From Mesorhizobium mediterraneum (GTDB lineage Bacteria > Pseudomonadota > Alphaproteobacteria > Rhizobiales > Rhizobiaceae), in the NCBI RefSeq assembly GCF_002284565.1, contig NZ_NPKI01000026.1, positions 225,292 through 289,291 of the forward strand: a stretch of DNA of 64,000 nt, given 5' to 3'. Within the stretch, counting starts at the first letter, position 1. The number at the start of each line of letters is the position of its first letter. The notes under the pieces were generated by a model that was not told the origin of the DNA, did not search any database, and was given only the letters and a program-made list of their open reading frames with translations. Made by a program: the position numbers and the translations under genes. Of this stretch, positions 44,444 through 52,930 are shown piece after piece.

Positions 44444-44605
44444 ATGTTTGAGAACAGCATGTGGTTGCTCGTCGTTGCAGGCGGGCCCCTGATACTGGCA
44501 ATCCTGCTCGCCTACGCACTCGTCACGCGACGCCGCCGCGGTCCCGCAGAACGTAGGGAGAGCAAGCAGGCGACCGAGCGCTTGTACCGCGAGGAGGAAG
44601 ACTGA
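44444..44605 (+). CDS. Small single-pass membrane protein (53 aa)
   Basis: MFENSMWLLVVAGGPLILAILLAYALV is one membrane helix, followed by a basic and acidic tail (TRRRRGPAERRESKQATERLYREEED). An AAGGAGA ribosome site precedes the ATG by six bases. Tiny proteins of this form are frequent in general-stress regulons of rhizobia. Function unknown. Confidence 0.7.
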   Translation: MFENSMWLLVVAGGPLILAILLAYALVTRRRRGPAERRESKQATERLYREEED

Positions 44606-44676
44606 CGGACCATGGCAGGTGCGGATAAGCAACTGGAGCCGATATGCAATGGACAGTTTTATTTGACCGCCATTTC

Positions 44677-44701
44677 GGAACGATCCCGCCACCCTGCCAT
44701 T
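44677..44701 (+). promoter_or_regulatory. Weak EcfG/RpoE2-type promoter candidate
   Basis: GGAAC at 44677-44681, 18 bases, TT at 44700-44701; the -10 reads CATT. It is 147 bases before the next gene, so it is less convincing than the others. Confidence 0.3.
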
Positions 44702-44847
44702 ATCGCCATAAGGACAGGCTCGGATTATGGCGGCCTCCGATTGGTCCGCTTCGGCAAAGACCGTGGCGCCTGTAATCACCAGGAAAGCGACGATTGCCGC
44801 CAGCGATCTGGGCATCAAAACGAACGCAAGGCACTTTGGAGGAACCA

Positions 44848-45093
44848 ATGGCTGGACGCAGAACCCATGAGCAGCAATTGCGCATCATCGAAAAGCGGGA
44901 GAACACGAAGGGCGCCGACAAGGATTTCGACGCAGAGGCGGATCTGAAGCGATCGCCAGAAGAACGTGAAGCGTTGCGCAAGGGATCGGAAATCAGGCCC
45001 GACACACCCGATCTTGTCGATCCTGACGACCGCAACATCCTTCGCGGAAGAAATCAGGAGAGCGTTCATCACAAGAACCGCCCCGACGACTGA
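44848..45093 (+). CDS. Small charged protein (81 aa)
   Basis: MAGRRTHEQQLRIIEKRENTK, then a highly charged chain (DFDAEADLKRSPEEREALRKGSEI) with no hydrophobic core. GGAGG sits five bases before the ATG. Possibly co-transcribed with the next small gene. No known family; probably disordered. Confidence 0.7.
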   Translation: MAGRRTHEQQLRIIEKRENTKGADKDFDAEADLKRSPEEREALRKGSEIRPDTPDLVDPDDRNILRGRNQESVHHKNRPDD

Positions 45094-45156
45094 GTCCCGA
45101 GGACTGACCCCCGACGGCTGGCCACTGCGTCGTCTCACACGAATTGGAGAAAGCCC

Positions 45157-45372
45157 ATGGCAAAAGGTAGCAAGAAGCACATCGGAGTGGGTTCGCAGGG
45201 GAAGGGTTCTGGTACAGGTGCCATGACCACGACCCCCAAGGATAAGATCGAGGAAAACCAAGTCCTGTCCAACCGGGACAAGGCCCAGCACACAAAGGAA
45301 CGCGGTCTGGATTCCAAGCAGGTCGCGACTGAGCAGCGCCAGGATCACGCTGCCAATCGTTTGCGGGACTGA
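45157..45372 (+). CDS. Small hydrophilic protein (71 aa)
   Basis: MAKGSKKHIGVGSQGKGSGTG, followed by a Lys/Gln/Asp-rich chain ending HAANRLRD. GGAG is seven bases before the ATG. It looks like an unstructured stress protein. It follows the 81-aa gene by 63 bases and may be in the same transcript. Confidence 0.65.
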   Translation: MAKGSKKHIGVGSQGKGSGTGAMTTTPKDKIEENQVLSNRDKAQHTKERGLDSKQVATEQRQDHAANRLRD

Positions 45373-45444
45373 CGGCTGATCCGCCGTGTGGCGCGGTCGT
45401 CTGCCCTCCAGGGGAGGGCACGGTAACCGTGCGGTTCAGGCCCA

Positions 45445-46200
45445 TTAGCCACTGAAAAGCGGCTCTAGCGGATGGCGAGATTTGGCCATTTTGAGTTCGC
45501 GCAGCATCTCTGAATGGCGCTCGTCCTCCTTCTCGACGTCGAGCTCGACATTGTATGCCTTTTCCGGATCGGTTCGCGCGCCGACAAGTATGAATTCGGC
45601 GCCCTGCACGTCGAGCAGCGTTATGTCCTCGCGAGCGAATCTGCGGCCGCGGAATTCCCGCTGAAGCCTGTCTGGATAGTCCGGCTCCTGAGCCTGTCCC
45701 AATCCAAAACCGGGAGGGCTGGGCTTTTCGGGATTCTTCACCGAAAGCGCGAAGCTTGCCTGCGGTGCGATCTTGAAGGCGCGTTGCACCTCGGATGGTC
45801 GCTCTGGAAGCTCGAGTGCGTAGCTGAGATGCAATTGTCCATTGAGCAGCGCGACAAGATAACGGCCTTCGCCCGCCGGGCGTGCTGCGGGCAGGCGCTG
45901 GCGGCCGCGCGTCTTGGTGTCATACCTCTCTTCGCGAAGGTCTTTTTCCAACGCGGCGGCGGAACCTGCAATCGCGCCGACGAAACCCCAGTTACGCTCG
46001 TGCTCATGCGCATCCGGCAGCCGCTTGCGCCCGACAACGAGAAGCCGCGCCTTCGTCGCGTGCTCCGGCCGCAGCACGACGAAGAAGCGCTGCACGTCGG
46101 AAAGACTTTCTGGATCGGTTTGGCCCACCCTGGGCCGGTAGAGAAAGAAAATATCGCCGCGCTCGACGATCTCCATCTGTTGTCGGTCCTTGCTGGCCAT
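45445..46200 (-). CDS. Hypothetical cytosolic protein (251 aa)
   Basis: Starts MASKDRQQMEIVERGDIFFLYRP at 46200 after a GGAG ribosome site. Blocks are DVQRFFVVLRPE, ARLLVVGRKRLPDAHEHERNWGFV and GEGRYLVALLNGQLHLSYALELPERP. The pattern is a mixed alpha/beta protein of unknown family seen in rhizobia and other soil bacteria. No catalytic motif is obvious. It is the gene after the phosphoribosyltransferase, with a strong hairpin between them. Confidence 0.75.
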   Translation of the reverse strand: MASKDRQQMEIVERGDIFFLYRPRVGQTDPESLSDVQRFFVVLRPEHATKARLLVVGRKRLPDAHEHERNWGFVGAIAGSAAALEKDLREERYDTKTRGRQRLPAARPAGEGRYLVALLNGQLHLSYALELPERPSEVQRAFKIAPQASFALSVKNPEKPSPPGFGLGQAQEPDYPDRLQREFRGRRFAREDITLLDVQGAEFILVGARTDPEKAYNVELDVEKEDERHSEMLRELKMAKSRHPLEPLFSG

Positions 46201-46264
46201 GGCGTGCTCCTTCGGCTGGTGGCGATGAGCTAGGGCTGGCGTCGCAGAAATGCGGCTAAACAAA

Positions 46265-46312
46265 CGGTTAGAGCGGGATGCCCGGTCCAGCTAAGGCATC
46301 CCGCTCTAACCG
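46265..46312 (-). terminator. Long perfect hairpin after the phosphoribosyltransferase gene
   Basis: An 18-base perfect inverted repeat (46265-46282 and 46295-46312) with a 12-base loop; the minus strand then reads GTTTGTTTAG. It overlaps the stop codon of the phosphoribosyltransferase at 46306. It can act as a terminator; the repeat core TTAGAGCGGGATGC also resembles dispersed rhizobial palindromic elements. Confidence 0.65.
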
Positions 46313-46995
46313 GCTGATCGCATCGACGATTTCCTCTCGAACTGCTCTGCCTGCTGCAGCAGCCGGACCACCTCCACGTCCGTGGTCTGCGCGAAATCCT
46401 CATAGTACTGGCTCACGGCGCCGAACGGCTCGGGCGTGGCGAGACAGACCACTTCGTCGACATCGGCATTTATCAGATCCAGCGTGTCCTGGGGTGCTAC
46501 CGGAACGGCCAAGACAACATGCGCGGCGCGATCCTTCCTTAGCGCCTTGAGCGCCACTCGGACCGTTCCTCCGGTCGCTATGCCGTCATCGACAACGATG
46601 ACTGTCCGGCCCAGCACCGAAGCCGCGGGCCTGCTGCCGAGATAGAGCTTTCTGCGGCGCTCGATTTCAAGCAGTTGCCGTTGTTTCTCCGCCTCGACGT
46701 ATTCGTCTGACGGCTGGATCAGAGCCATCGCCTCCTCGTTGAGGACGAGCTGCGGATTCTCCCCGTCGACGACCGCGCCGATGCCATATTCGGAATGGCC
46801 CGGCGCGCCGATCTTGCGCACAAGCAGCACGTCGAGCCGGGCACGGAGTGCCTTCGCCACTTCGAAGCCAACCGGCACTCCGCCGCGCGGCAGCGCCAGC
46901 ACCAGCGGATCGCTTGCCGCAAACCCGGTCAAAGCGGCGGCAAGCTGGCGCCCCGCATCCGTTCGATCCCTGAATTTTGGCGCGTCGAAGATCAT
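46306..46995 (-). CDS. Phosphoribosyltransferase-domain protein
   Basis: 229 residues. The PRPP loop VIVVDDGIATGGT is clear, with LALPRGGVPVGFEVAKAL earlier and LDVLLVRKIGAPGHSEYGIGAV between. This set is typical of the stand-alone PRTase family often found near hydrolases or host-stress genes; the base substrate is not known. Start ATG at 46995, after AAAGGTGAAG. It is followed on the same strand by the 251-aa hypothetical gene. Confidence 0.87.
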   Translation of the reverse strand: MIFDAPKFRDRTDAGRQLAAALTGFAASDPLVLALPRGGVPVGFEVAKALRARLDVLLVRKIGAPGHSEYGIGAVVDGENPQLVLNEEAMALIQPSDEYVEAEKQRQLLEIERRRKLYLGSRPAASVLGRTVIVVDDGIATGGTVRVALKALRKDRAAHVVLAVPVAPQDTLDLINADVDEVVCLATPEPFGAVSQYYEDFAQTTDVEVVRLLQQAEQFERKSSMRSAG

Positions 46996-47202
46996 TGTCT
47001 TCACCTTTCCAAGGACGGGACCTGGGATCAGTGCAGAGCTCGTGTCTAGATGTTCGCGGTCTGCTGCGTCTTGTCGAAAACATCCGGGCCGGTTGCACTC
47101 ATCATCCTCGCCCAAAATTCACCTTGCTGGCGAAACGGCGATCGGAGGCAATTGTTTCGTCTCACCTTGGTAAAAATTGCCGCGGCCGTCGTGAAGCCGC
47201 GT
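46996..47202. other. 207-bp gap with no gene seen
   Basis: Sequence between the phosphoribosyltransferase start and the end of the frameshifted binding-protein gene. No ORF with family likeness, no GGAAC promoter match and no hairpin was noted. Confidence 0.4.
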
Positions 47203-48304
47203 CTATCGGGCCCTTTGCATCTGCGGGATTTCGGCAACTTGTCGAAATCGGCCATTCTCCACCACATGGAGCGCCGTGACGGCGGCCAGGTTGTCGCCTT
47301 TTTTGTCCCACTGCACGGGATCGCCATACGCAATGCCTTTGAAGCGTAGCTTTCGCATCGCAGTCAGAACGTCGCGCCGGCTCGGATTTCCTTTGGATTC
47401 AGCGATCGCGTTTTTGATTGCGGCGATCAGCACGCGGGCTGAATCGTAGGAATTCACGGCATAGTTGCCGATCGGTCCAAACCGCGCCGCATAGCGCGCG
47501 GCGAAATCGCTTGAACCAGCGACCCTACCCACTTCGGGCGTGGCGGACAGCACGAGAACGCCTTCACCCAATGTCGCCGTTTCGCCCGCAGGCTCAAGGA
47601 AATTCACCGCGTCCCAACAGCCGTCACCGCTCGCAAAAAGCTGATGGAGACCCGCGCGCCGCATCGCTCGCAGAATGAAAGCACCCTCGAAACTCCCGCC
47701 GTAGAACAACAGATCGAAATCGGCCCGCAGGGATGCGACCAGCGGGTCAAAATCGCGACTGCCTTCGCGAACCGTTCGCCGCTCGGCGATGCGGCCTCCG
47801 AGCGACAGAAATGCCCGCGAAAAAGCGATGCCCATGCTGTGGCCGTACATGGTTTCGGTTTCGGCCAGGACGGCGCGGCGCTTGCCCAAGACGTCGTAGA
47901 GATGACGGGCAATGGCTGCTCCGGTCTGGTCGTCCCGGTTGGTGAAGCGAAAGACATTCGGAAGAGAGCGCTCGGTGAGCGCCGTGTCGGAAGCGATCGG
48001 CGTGATCATCGGGAGGGTCGTGGGCGGCATAGATCTCCGCCGCAGCGATAGTGACATTGCTGTTGTAGTGGCCAACGACGCCAAGCAGATCCGACCGGTT
48101 GCAAAAGTCGTCCGCGACTTGCCGTCCGGTCTCGACCTTTCCCTGATCGTCCGCACCCTCAACCATGATGGGAAAGCCTGCAATGCCACCGTCCGCGTTC
48201 TGCTCCTCGACCGCGAGCTCGATCGCCTGCTTCATCTCGGCGCCAAGCGCTGCGGCATTTCCCGACAATGGAGCGCCGATTGCGATCCGGATCGCTTCCG
48301 ACAT
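47203..48304 (-). pseudogene. Branched-chain amino acid ABC-type substrate-binding protein, single frameshift
   Basis: The N-terminal part begins at the ATG at 48304 (MSEAIRIAIGAPLSGNAAALGAEMKQAIELAV) and runs to EIYAAHD; the rest continues in another frame from LPMITPIASDTALTERSLPNVFR to the end at 47203. Removing one G in the run at 48015-48017 (plus strand) would restore a single frame of about 366 residues of the periplasmic-binding LivJ type (Peripla_BP_6). No signal peptide is visible even in the intact N-terminus, which is odd for a binding protein. Either a recent disabling mutation or a sequencing slip. A stress-type promoter is upstream. Confidence 0.8.
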
Positions 48305-48345
48305 TGAAATGGTCCTTGCTGAGGCCGAGCTGTTTGTCTGTTCCG

Positions 48346-48370
48346 AACTGCGCTTGCGCTCATCGGTTCC
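48346..48370 (-). promoter_or_regulatory. Putative EcfG/RpoE2-type promoter before the binding-protein pseudogene
   Basis: Minus strand GGAAC (48370-48366), 18 bases, TT (48347-48346), 42 bases before the ATG. Confidence 0.5.
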
Positions 48371-48435
48371 GTCTCGAGCCGGAAAAATGATGGATTCTTG
48401 CTGGCGAGTCTTGGGCGCGCGAAAAAAACGCTGCT

Positions 48436-48461
48436 GGAACAATCGATCGCCCTGGCGCGTT
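48436..48461 (+). promoter_or_regulatory. Putative EcfG/RpoE2-type promoter for ku1-ligC
   Basis: GGAAC at 48436-48440, 19 bases, then TT at 48460-48461 within GCGTTCG. It is 33 bases before the ku ATG. Confidence 0.6.
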
Positions 48462-48493
48462 CGACTGTTTTACACCTGCCCCGGGGGTCCTTG

Positions 48494-49291
48494 ATGGCGC
48501 CACGTCCTTTTTGGAAAGGCTATCTGAAGCTTTCGCTGGTGACCTGTCCGGTCGCGATGACGCCCGCAACCACCGAGAGCGAAAAGGTCCGGTTCCACAC
48601 GCTCAATCGCAAGAGCGGGCATCGGGTCGTCAGCCAATATGTCGACGCCGTTAGCGGCAAGCCCGTTGCTGAAGACGACGAGGTGAAGGGGTATCAGCGC
48701 GGTGAGGACGAATACGTGCTGCTCGAGGACGATGAGATCGACGCGGTCGGGCTGGAGAGCACGCGCACCATCGACATCGATATGTTCGTCAATGCCGACA
48801 GCATCGGCTGGATTTGGTACGACAAGCCCCATTATCTCACTCCTGACGACCCGGTCGGAGAGGAGGCATTCTCGGTCATTCGCGACGCCATGCAGTCGAC
48901 AGGGACAGTCGGAATATCGCGACTGGTCATGTATCGCCGCGAGCGCGCCGTCATGCTTGAACCACGAGGCAAGGGCATCGTGCTGTGGACACTGCGCTAT
49001 GGCGACGAGGTTCGCGATCCCGAGGACTATTTTGGCAAGATCAGCGAAGCCAAACCCGACTCGAAAATGATGGATTTGGTCTCGACCCTGATCGATGAGC
49101 GAACCAAGCAGTGGGATCCCGCCATGACCGGAGATCCCGTCCAGGCGCGGCTGCTGGAGATCATTGCCTCGAAGAAGAAGGGCAAGAAGCGTCCGGCCAA
49201 GGCCAAGGCCGAGCAACCGCCCAGCAACGTGATCAACATCATGGATGCGCTGCGCAAGAGCATCGGCTCGGAGGGCGGAAAGCGAAAATAG
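48494..49291 (+). CDS. ku1: Ku protein, non-homologous end joining (first copy)
   Basis: 265 residues from the ATG at 48494 (MAPRPFWKGYLKLSLVTCPVAM). The Ku core runs RFHTLNRKSGHRVVSQYVDA to DEVRDPEDYFG. The lysine-rich tail KKKGKKRPAKAKAEQ and the end NIMDALRKSIG are typical. Ku rings bind double-strand DNA ends and recruit LigD. It is followed after 42 bases by ligC and has a stress-promoter match. It is about 35% different in layout from the second Ku at 52931-53800, so not a recent duplicate by eye. Confidence 0.95.
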   Translation: MAPRPFWKGYLKLSLVTCPVAMTPATTESEKVRFHTLNRKSGHRVVSQYVDAVSGKPVAEDDEVKGYQRGEDEYVLLEDDEIDAVGLESTRTIDIDMFVNADSIGWIWYDKPHYLTPDDPVGEEAFSVIRDAMQSTGTVGISRLVMYRRERAVMLEPRGKGIVLWTLRYGDEVRDPEDYFGKISEAKPDSKMMDLVSTLIDERTKQWDPAMTGDPVQARLLEIIASKKKGKKRPAKAKAEQPPSNVINIMDALRKSIGSEGGKRK

Positions 49292-49333
49292 TGCCTGGGA
49301 GCAGGCTTGGTCGGGGGGGACAAAGGCAGCACA

Positions 49334-50347
49334 ATGAAGGTCATCCCCCGCGACGGCGGCTTCCCCCTGCCGCTCGACACGCCTCCGATGGAAGCCAAGG
49401 CGGCTGATGCGATTCCCGAAGGAGACGGATGGCAATACGAGCGCAAATGGGACGGTTTTCGCTGCCTGGCGTTCCGGCAGGATGATGCGGTGGAGTTGCG
49501 CGCAAAGTCAGGCAAGCCGCTCGGACGCTATTTTCCCGAACTAGTCGCGACATTGAAGGAACTGCCGTCGCGCCGTTTTGTCGTCGACGGTGAAATCGTC
49601 ATCTCGGTCGACGGCAAGCCATCGTTCGACGCCCTCCAGATGCGGCTTCATCCCGCCGAGAGCAGGATCCGCAAGCTGTCTGCGGAAACCCCGGCGCACA
49701 TCGTCCTGTTCGATATGCTCTGCGACGAGCACGGAACCGTCTGGTTGGCGCGGACCCTGAAAAAACGGCGAGCGATCCTTGAGGCTTTCGTCGCTTCGGC
49801 AAACCGCAGGAACATCGTGCTTTCGCACTGTACGCGCGATGTGAAAGAAGCCCGCTCCTGGCTAGGGGCTGCCGGACATGGGGCGACAGACGGCGTGGTC
49901 GCCAAGCGGCTGGACGGTCCGTACCAACCGGGGGTGCGCGCGATGGTGAAGGTAAAGCGGTTGCGGTCGGCCGATTGCGTGGTCGGCGGCTTTCGTTATC
50001 TCAGCAACAGCCGGCAGGTCGGCTCTCTGCTGCTGGGTCTGTACAACGAGGCCGGCAAGCTCGATCACGTCGGCTTCACCTCGACCATCGCCAAGGACGA
50101 CAGGGCCGAACTTACCCGCAAACTCGAAGCCATGCGCGAGCCACCCGGCTTCACCGGAAAGGCGCCGGGCGGGCCGAGCCGCTGGAGCACCGAGCGCAGC
50201 GGCGAATGGGAGCCGGTCCGGCCCGAATTGGTGGTCGAAGTACGCTTCGATCATGTCACCGGCGACCGTTTCCGGCACGGCACCAAGTTCCTGCGCTGGC
50301 GGCCGGACAAGGCTCCGGAGCAATGCACGTTTGAGCAGATCGCCTGA
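49334..50347 (+). CDS. ligC: ATP-dependent DNA ligase, LigC type
   Basis: 337 residues from the ATG at 49334. Motif I with the adenylated lysine is YERKWDGFRCLA (Lys about 39), then DGEIVI, VKVKRLRSADCVVGGF (motif V) and the OB-fold PELVVEVRFDHVTGDRFRHGTKFLRWRPDK. There is no polymerase or phosphoesterase domain, so it is a stand-alone ligase of the LigC/LigB group used in end joining or base excision repair. It is the second gene of the ku1 operon and converges with ligD. Confidence 0.93.
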   Translation: MKVIPRDGGFPLPLDTPPMEAKAADAIPEGDGWQYERKWDGFRCLAFRQDDAVELRAKSGKPLGRYFPELVATLKELPSRRFVVDGEIVISVDGKPSFDALQMRLHPAESRIRKLSAETPAHIVLFDMLCDEHGTVWLARTLKKRRAILEAFVASANRRNIVLSHCTRDVKEARSWLGAAGHGATDGVVAKRLDGPYQPGVRAMVKVKRLRSADCVVGGFRYLSNSRQVGSLLLGLYNEAGKLDHVGFTSTIAKDDRAELTRKLEAMREPPGFTGKAPGGPSRWSTERSGEWEPVRPELVVEVRFDHVTGDRFRHGTKFLRWRPDKAPEQCTFEQIA

Positions 50348-50380
50348 GTCCCTGCGGCGCGTGCTCTCCGTATACGGTTT

Positions 50381-52927
50381 TCAAGCCGCTTTCTTGCGCC
50401 GGCTTCCCGGTTCTTCGATCGGCGCTGCTGCTGCTCGAAAATCCTGCCAGGGATCCGACGACAGCGAGGCAAGCCGGGTTGGTGTGTTCTCGACCGTAAA
50501 ATAGGCCGGTCCGATGCCGGGGCCGAGTTCGTCCCAGGCAAGCGGCATCGACACCGACGCACCCGGTCGTGCTCTTGTCGAATAGGGGGCGACTGCGGTC
50601 GCACCGCGCTGGTTGCGCAGATAGTCGACGAGAATTTTTCCGCGTCGTTTGGACTTGGTGATGGTCGAGACGTAACGGCCTGGGCTGTCGGACGCCATGG
50701 AGTCGGCAATCGCCTTGGTGAAGGCCTTTACGACAGGCCATTGCGCTTTCGGCTTCACTGGCGCCACGACGTGAAGGCCCTTGCCGCCGGAGGTCTTGAT
50801 GAAGGGGACAAGCCCTGCATCCTTCAGCCGGTCGCGCGTCTCGACGGCGGCTTCGATCACCGCCTCCCAGCTCACGCCCTCGCCAGGATCGAGGTCCATG
50901 ATGATCGTGTCTGGACGCTCCCAATCGCTCACCAACGAGCCCCAGGGGTGGATCTCCAGCGCCGCCGACTGGACAAGGCCGATCAGCCCATCGAGATCAT
51001 TGATGCTGATCAGCCGCTCGTCGGGCGGGTCCTTGGGATCGTGGACCAGCACGATGTTGGGATTGAGACCCTTCCAGGCATGCTTCTGGAAGAACTGCTC
51101 GCCCGAAATGCCGCTTGGGCATCGCACCAGCGCTAACGCCCGGCCGACGATGTAGGGCGATGCATGGCGCCAGACTTCGGCATAATAGTCGGCGAGACCT
51201 TCCTTGGTCACGCCCTGGTCAGGCCAATAGAGGCGGTCGGGATGGGTGAGCTTGACGGTCCGGCGCTGAGGTTTGGGTGCTGCCTTGTTCGTCTTCGGCG
51301 TTTCGCGGATGATCTCCTTCGCCGGTTTGTCTTCTCGCAATCCGCGGAACGAGGCGTGGCGCAGATTGCCGTCGGCGGTCCAGGCCCGGAACTCGACTTC
51401 GGCGACGAGTTCAGGCCTGACATAGCGGGCTTGCCGAGCCTCCTCGGCGCTCAGCCGCTCATCGAACGGGCTTGACGGAATGCGTATCCGCTCGAGCTTC
51501 TTGAACAGGTCCTGTGCGACTGCTGCCGTGTAGCCGGTGCCGACGCGTCCGACATGATGAAGCTTACCATCGTCATAGACACCCAGGACGAGCGAGCCGA
51601 TCGCATTGCGCGAGGTTGTCGAGGGGACGTAGCCGGCCACGACAAATTCCTGTCGCGCCGAGCATTTCGATTTCACCCAGTTCTTGCTGCGGCCCGCGCG
51701 GTAAGGCGCATCGCGAAGCTTGGAGACAACACCTTCCAGGCTCAGCCGGCAGGCGTGTCGCAGGACCAGCGTGCCATCCTCCTCAAAATGTCCGCTGTAG
51801 CTGATGATGCCGTTATCACTACCAATGACCTTTTCCAGCAATTGCTTGCGCGTGATCAACGCAACGTCGCGCAGATCGTACCCGTCGAGATGAAGCAGGT
51901 CGAAGACGTAGAAGCGAAAGCGATCGCTGCGGCCCTCGCTGAGGTCGGCTTGCAACGCGGAAAAATCCGACGCGCCGGCGGATGTCTCGACCACGAGTTC
52001 ACCATCGATCAGCGCCGTCCCGACAGGTATATCGGCCAGCGCCGAAATGACCGCCTTTCCGAACTTCTTCGTCCAGTCGAGACCGCTGCGCGTCAACAGT
52101 TTGACGCGCCCGGCTTCGATCCGTGCCTGCAGCCGGTAGCCGTCGAATTTGATTTCGTGCAGCCAGCGTTCTCCGGACGGCGCGGACGAAACGAGGGTCG
52201 CCAGCGTCGGCTCGACGAAATCGGGAAGCGCTGCCTTCTTGGCACCCTTGATCTTTGACGGCTCCGGAACGCCAACGGTGGCGGGCTGCTCTTCCGGGGG
52301 AGCGGCCCTCGTGCGGCCGCGGTGCTTGCCAATGCGCCCCGTCTTCGACGACCAGCCGGGCGCTTCTCCGGCGACATCCTCGATCTTGCGGCCGGTGGCG
52401 ACGGATTCCGGCCGCTCGTCCAGAATGTCAGGATCGCCTTCCGTGCGCGCGGCGTCATCGTCGCCCTTGATCAGCAGCCAGTTCTCGCGCTTCTCCCGCG
52501 GCTTTCCGGCCATCCGCACAAGATGCCAGCGGCCGCCAAGCTTCTCCCCGTGAAGTTCGAAATCGAGATGGCCTTTTGCATAGCCGCGATGCGCGTCGCC
52601 GATCGTCGTCCAGGTGCCTCTGTCCCACAGGATGACGGTGCCGCCGCCATATTCGCCCTTCGGGATGGTGCCTTCGAAACCGCCATACTCCAAGGGATGA
52701 TCCTCGACATGAACGGCAAGGCGCTTCTCGCCGGGGATCAGGCTCGGCCCTTTGGTGACGGCCCAGCTCTTCAGGACGCCGTCCATTTCCAAACGGAAAT
52801 CATAGTGGAGCCGCGTCGCATCATGCTTCTGTATGACGAAGCTGTTCCCCGTCCTCGGCGCCTTGCGGCCCTGGGGCTCCGGGGTGACGGAAAAATCGCG
52901 CTTCTTGCGGTAGGTCTCGAGCGCCAT
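50381..52927 (-). CDS. ligD: LigD multifunctional NHEJ DNA ligase
   Basis: 848 residues with three modules in the order phosphoesterase, ligase, polymerase. Residues 25-165 hold the 3'-phosphoesterase (FVIQKHDATRLHYDFRLE, HPLEYGGFEGTIPKGEYGGG). The ligase starts near 240 with HEIKFDGYRL (active Lys near 261). The polymerase begins near 555 (VTKEGLADYYAEVWRH) with MDLDPGEGVSW near 676. It processes and joins broken ends with Ku. It starts three bases after the second ku stop, so ku2-ligD is one operon. Complete in length. Confidence 0.96.
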   Translation of the reverse strand: MALETYRKKRDFSVTPEPQGRKAPRTGNSFVIQKHDATRLHYDFRLEMDGVLKSWAVTKGPSLIPGEKRLAVHVEDHPLEYGGFEGTIPKGEYGGGTVILWDRGTWTTIGDAHRGYAKGHLDFELHGEKLGGRWHLVRMAGKPREKRENWLLIKGDDDAARTEGDPDILDERPESVATGRKIEDVAGEAPGWSSKTGRIGKHRGRTRAAPPEEQPATVGVPEPSKIKGAKKAALPDFVEPTLATLVSSAPSGERWLHEIKFDGYRLQARIEAGRVKLLTRSGLDWTKKFGKAVISALADIPVGTALIDGELVVETSAGASDFSALQADLSEGRSDRFRFYVFDLLHLDGYDLRDVALITRKQLLEKVIGSDNGIISYSGHFEEDGTLVLRHACRLSLEGVVSKLRDAPYRAGRSKNWVKSKCSARQEFVVAGYVPSTTSRNAIGSLVLGVYDDGKLHHVGRVGTGYTAAVAQDLFKKLERIRIPSSPFDERLSAEEARQARYVRPELVAEVEFRAWTADGNLRHASFRGLREDKPAKEIIRETPKTNKAAPKPQRRTVKLTHPDRLYWPDQGVTKEGLADYYAEVWRHASPYIVGRALALVRCPSGISGEQFFQKHAWKGLNPNIVLVHDPKDPPDERLISINDLDGLIGLVQSAALEIHPWGSLVSDWERPDTIIMDLDPGEGVSWEAVIEAAVETRDRLKDAGLVPFIKTSGGKGLHVVAPVKPKAQWPVVKAFTKAIADSMASDSPGRYVSTITKSKRRGKILVDYLRNQRGATAVAPYSTRARPGASVSMPLAWDELGPGIGPAYFTVENTPTRLASLSSDPWQDFRAAAAPIEEPGSRRKKAA

Positions 52928-52930
52928 CGG

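Noticed and set aside
44297..44848. Minus-strand frame whose start (MPRSLAAIVAFLVITGATVFAEA, ATG at 44815) looks like a signal peptide
   Set aside because: It runs across and opposite the well-supported 53-aa membrane protein, has no ribosome site and no family likeness. A short secreted protein cannot be fully excluded.
46265..46312. Possible CRISPR or integron-like repeat
   Set aside because: A single inverted repeat without spaced direct copies; it is a hairpin.
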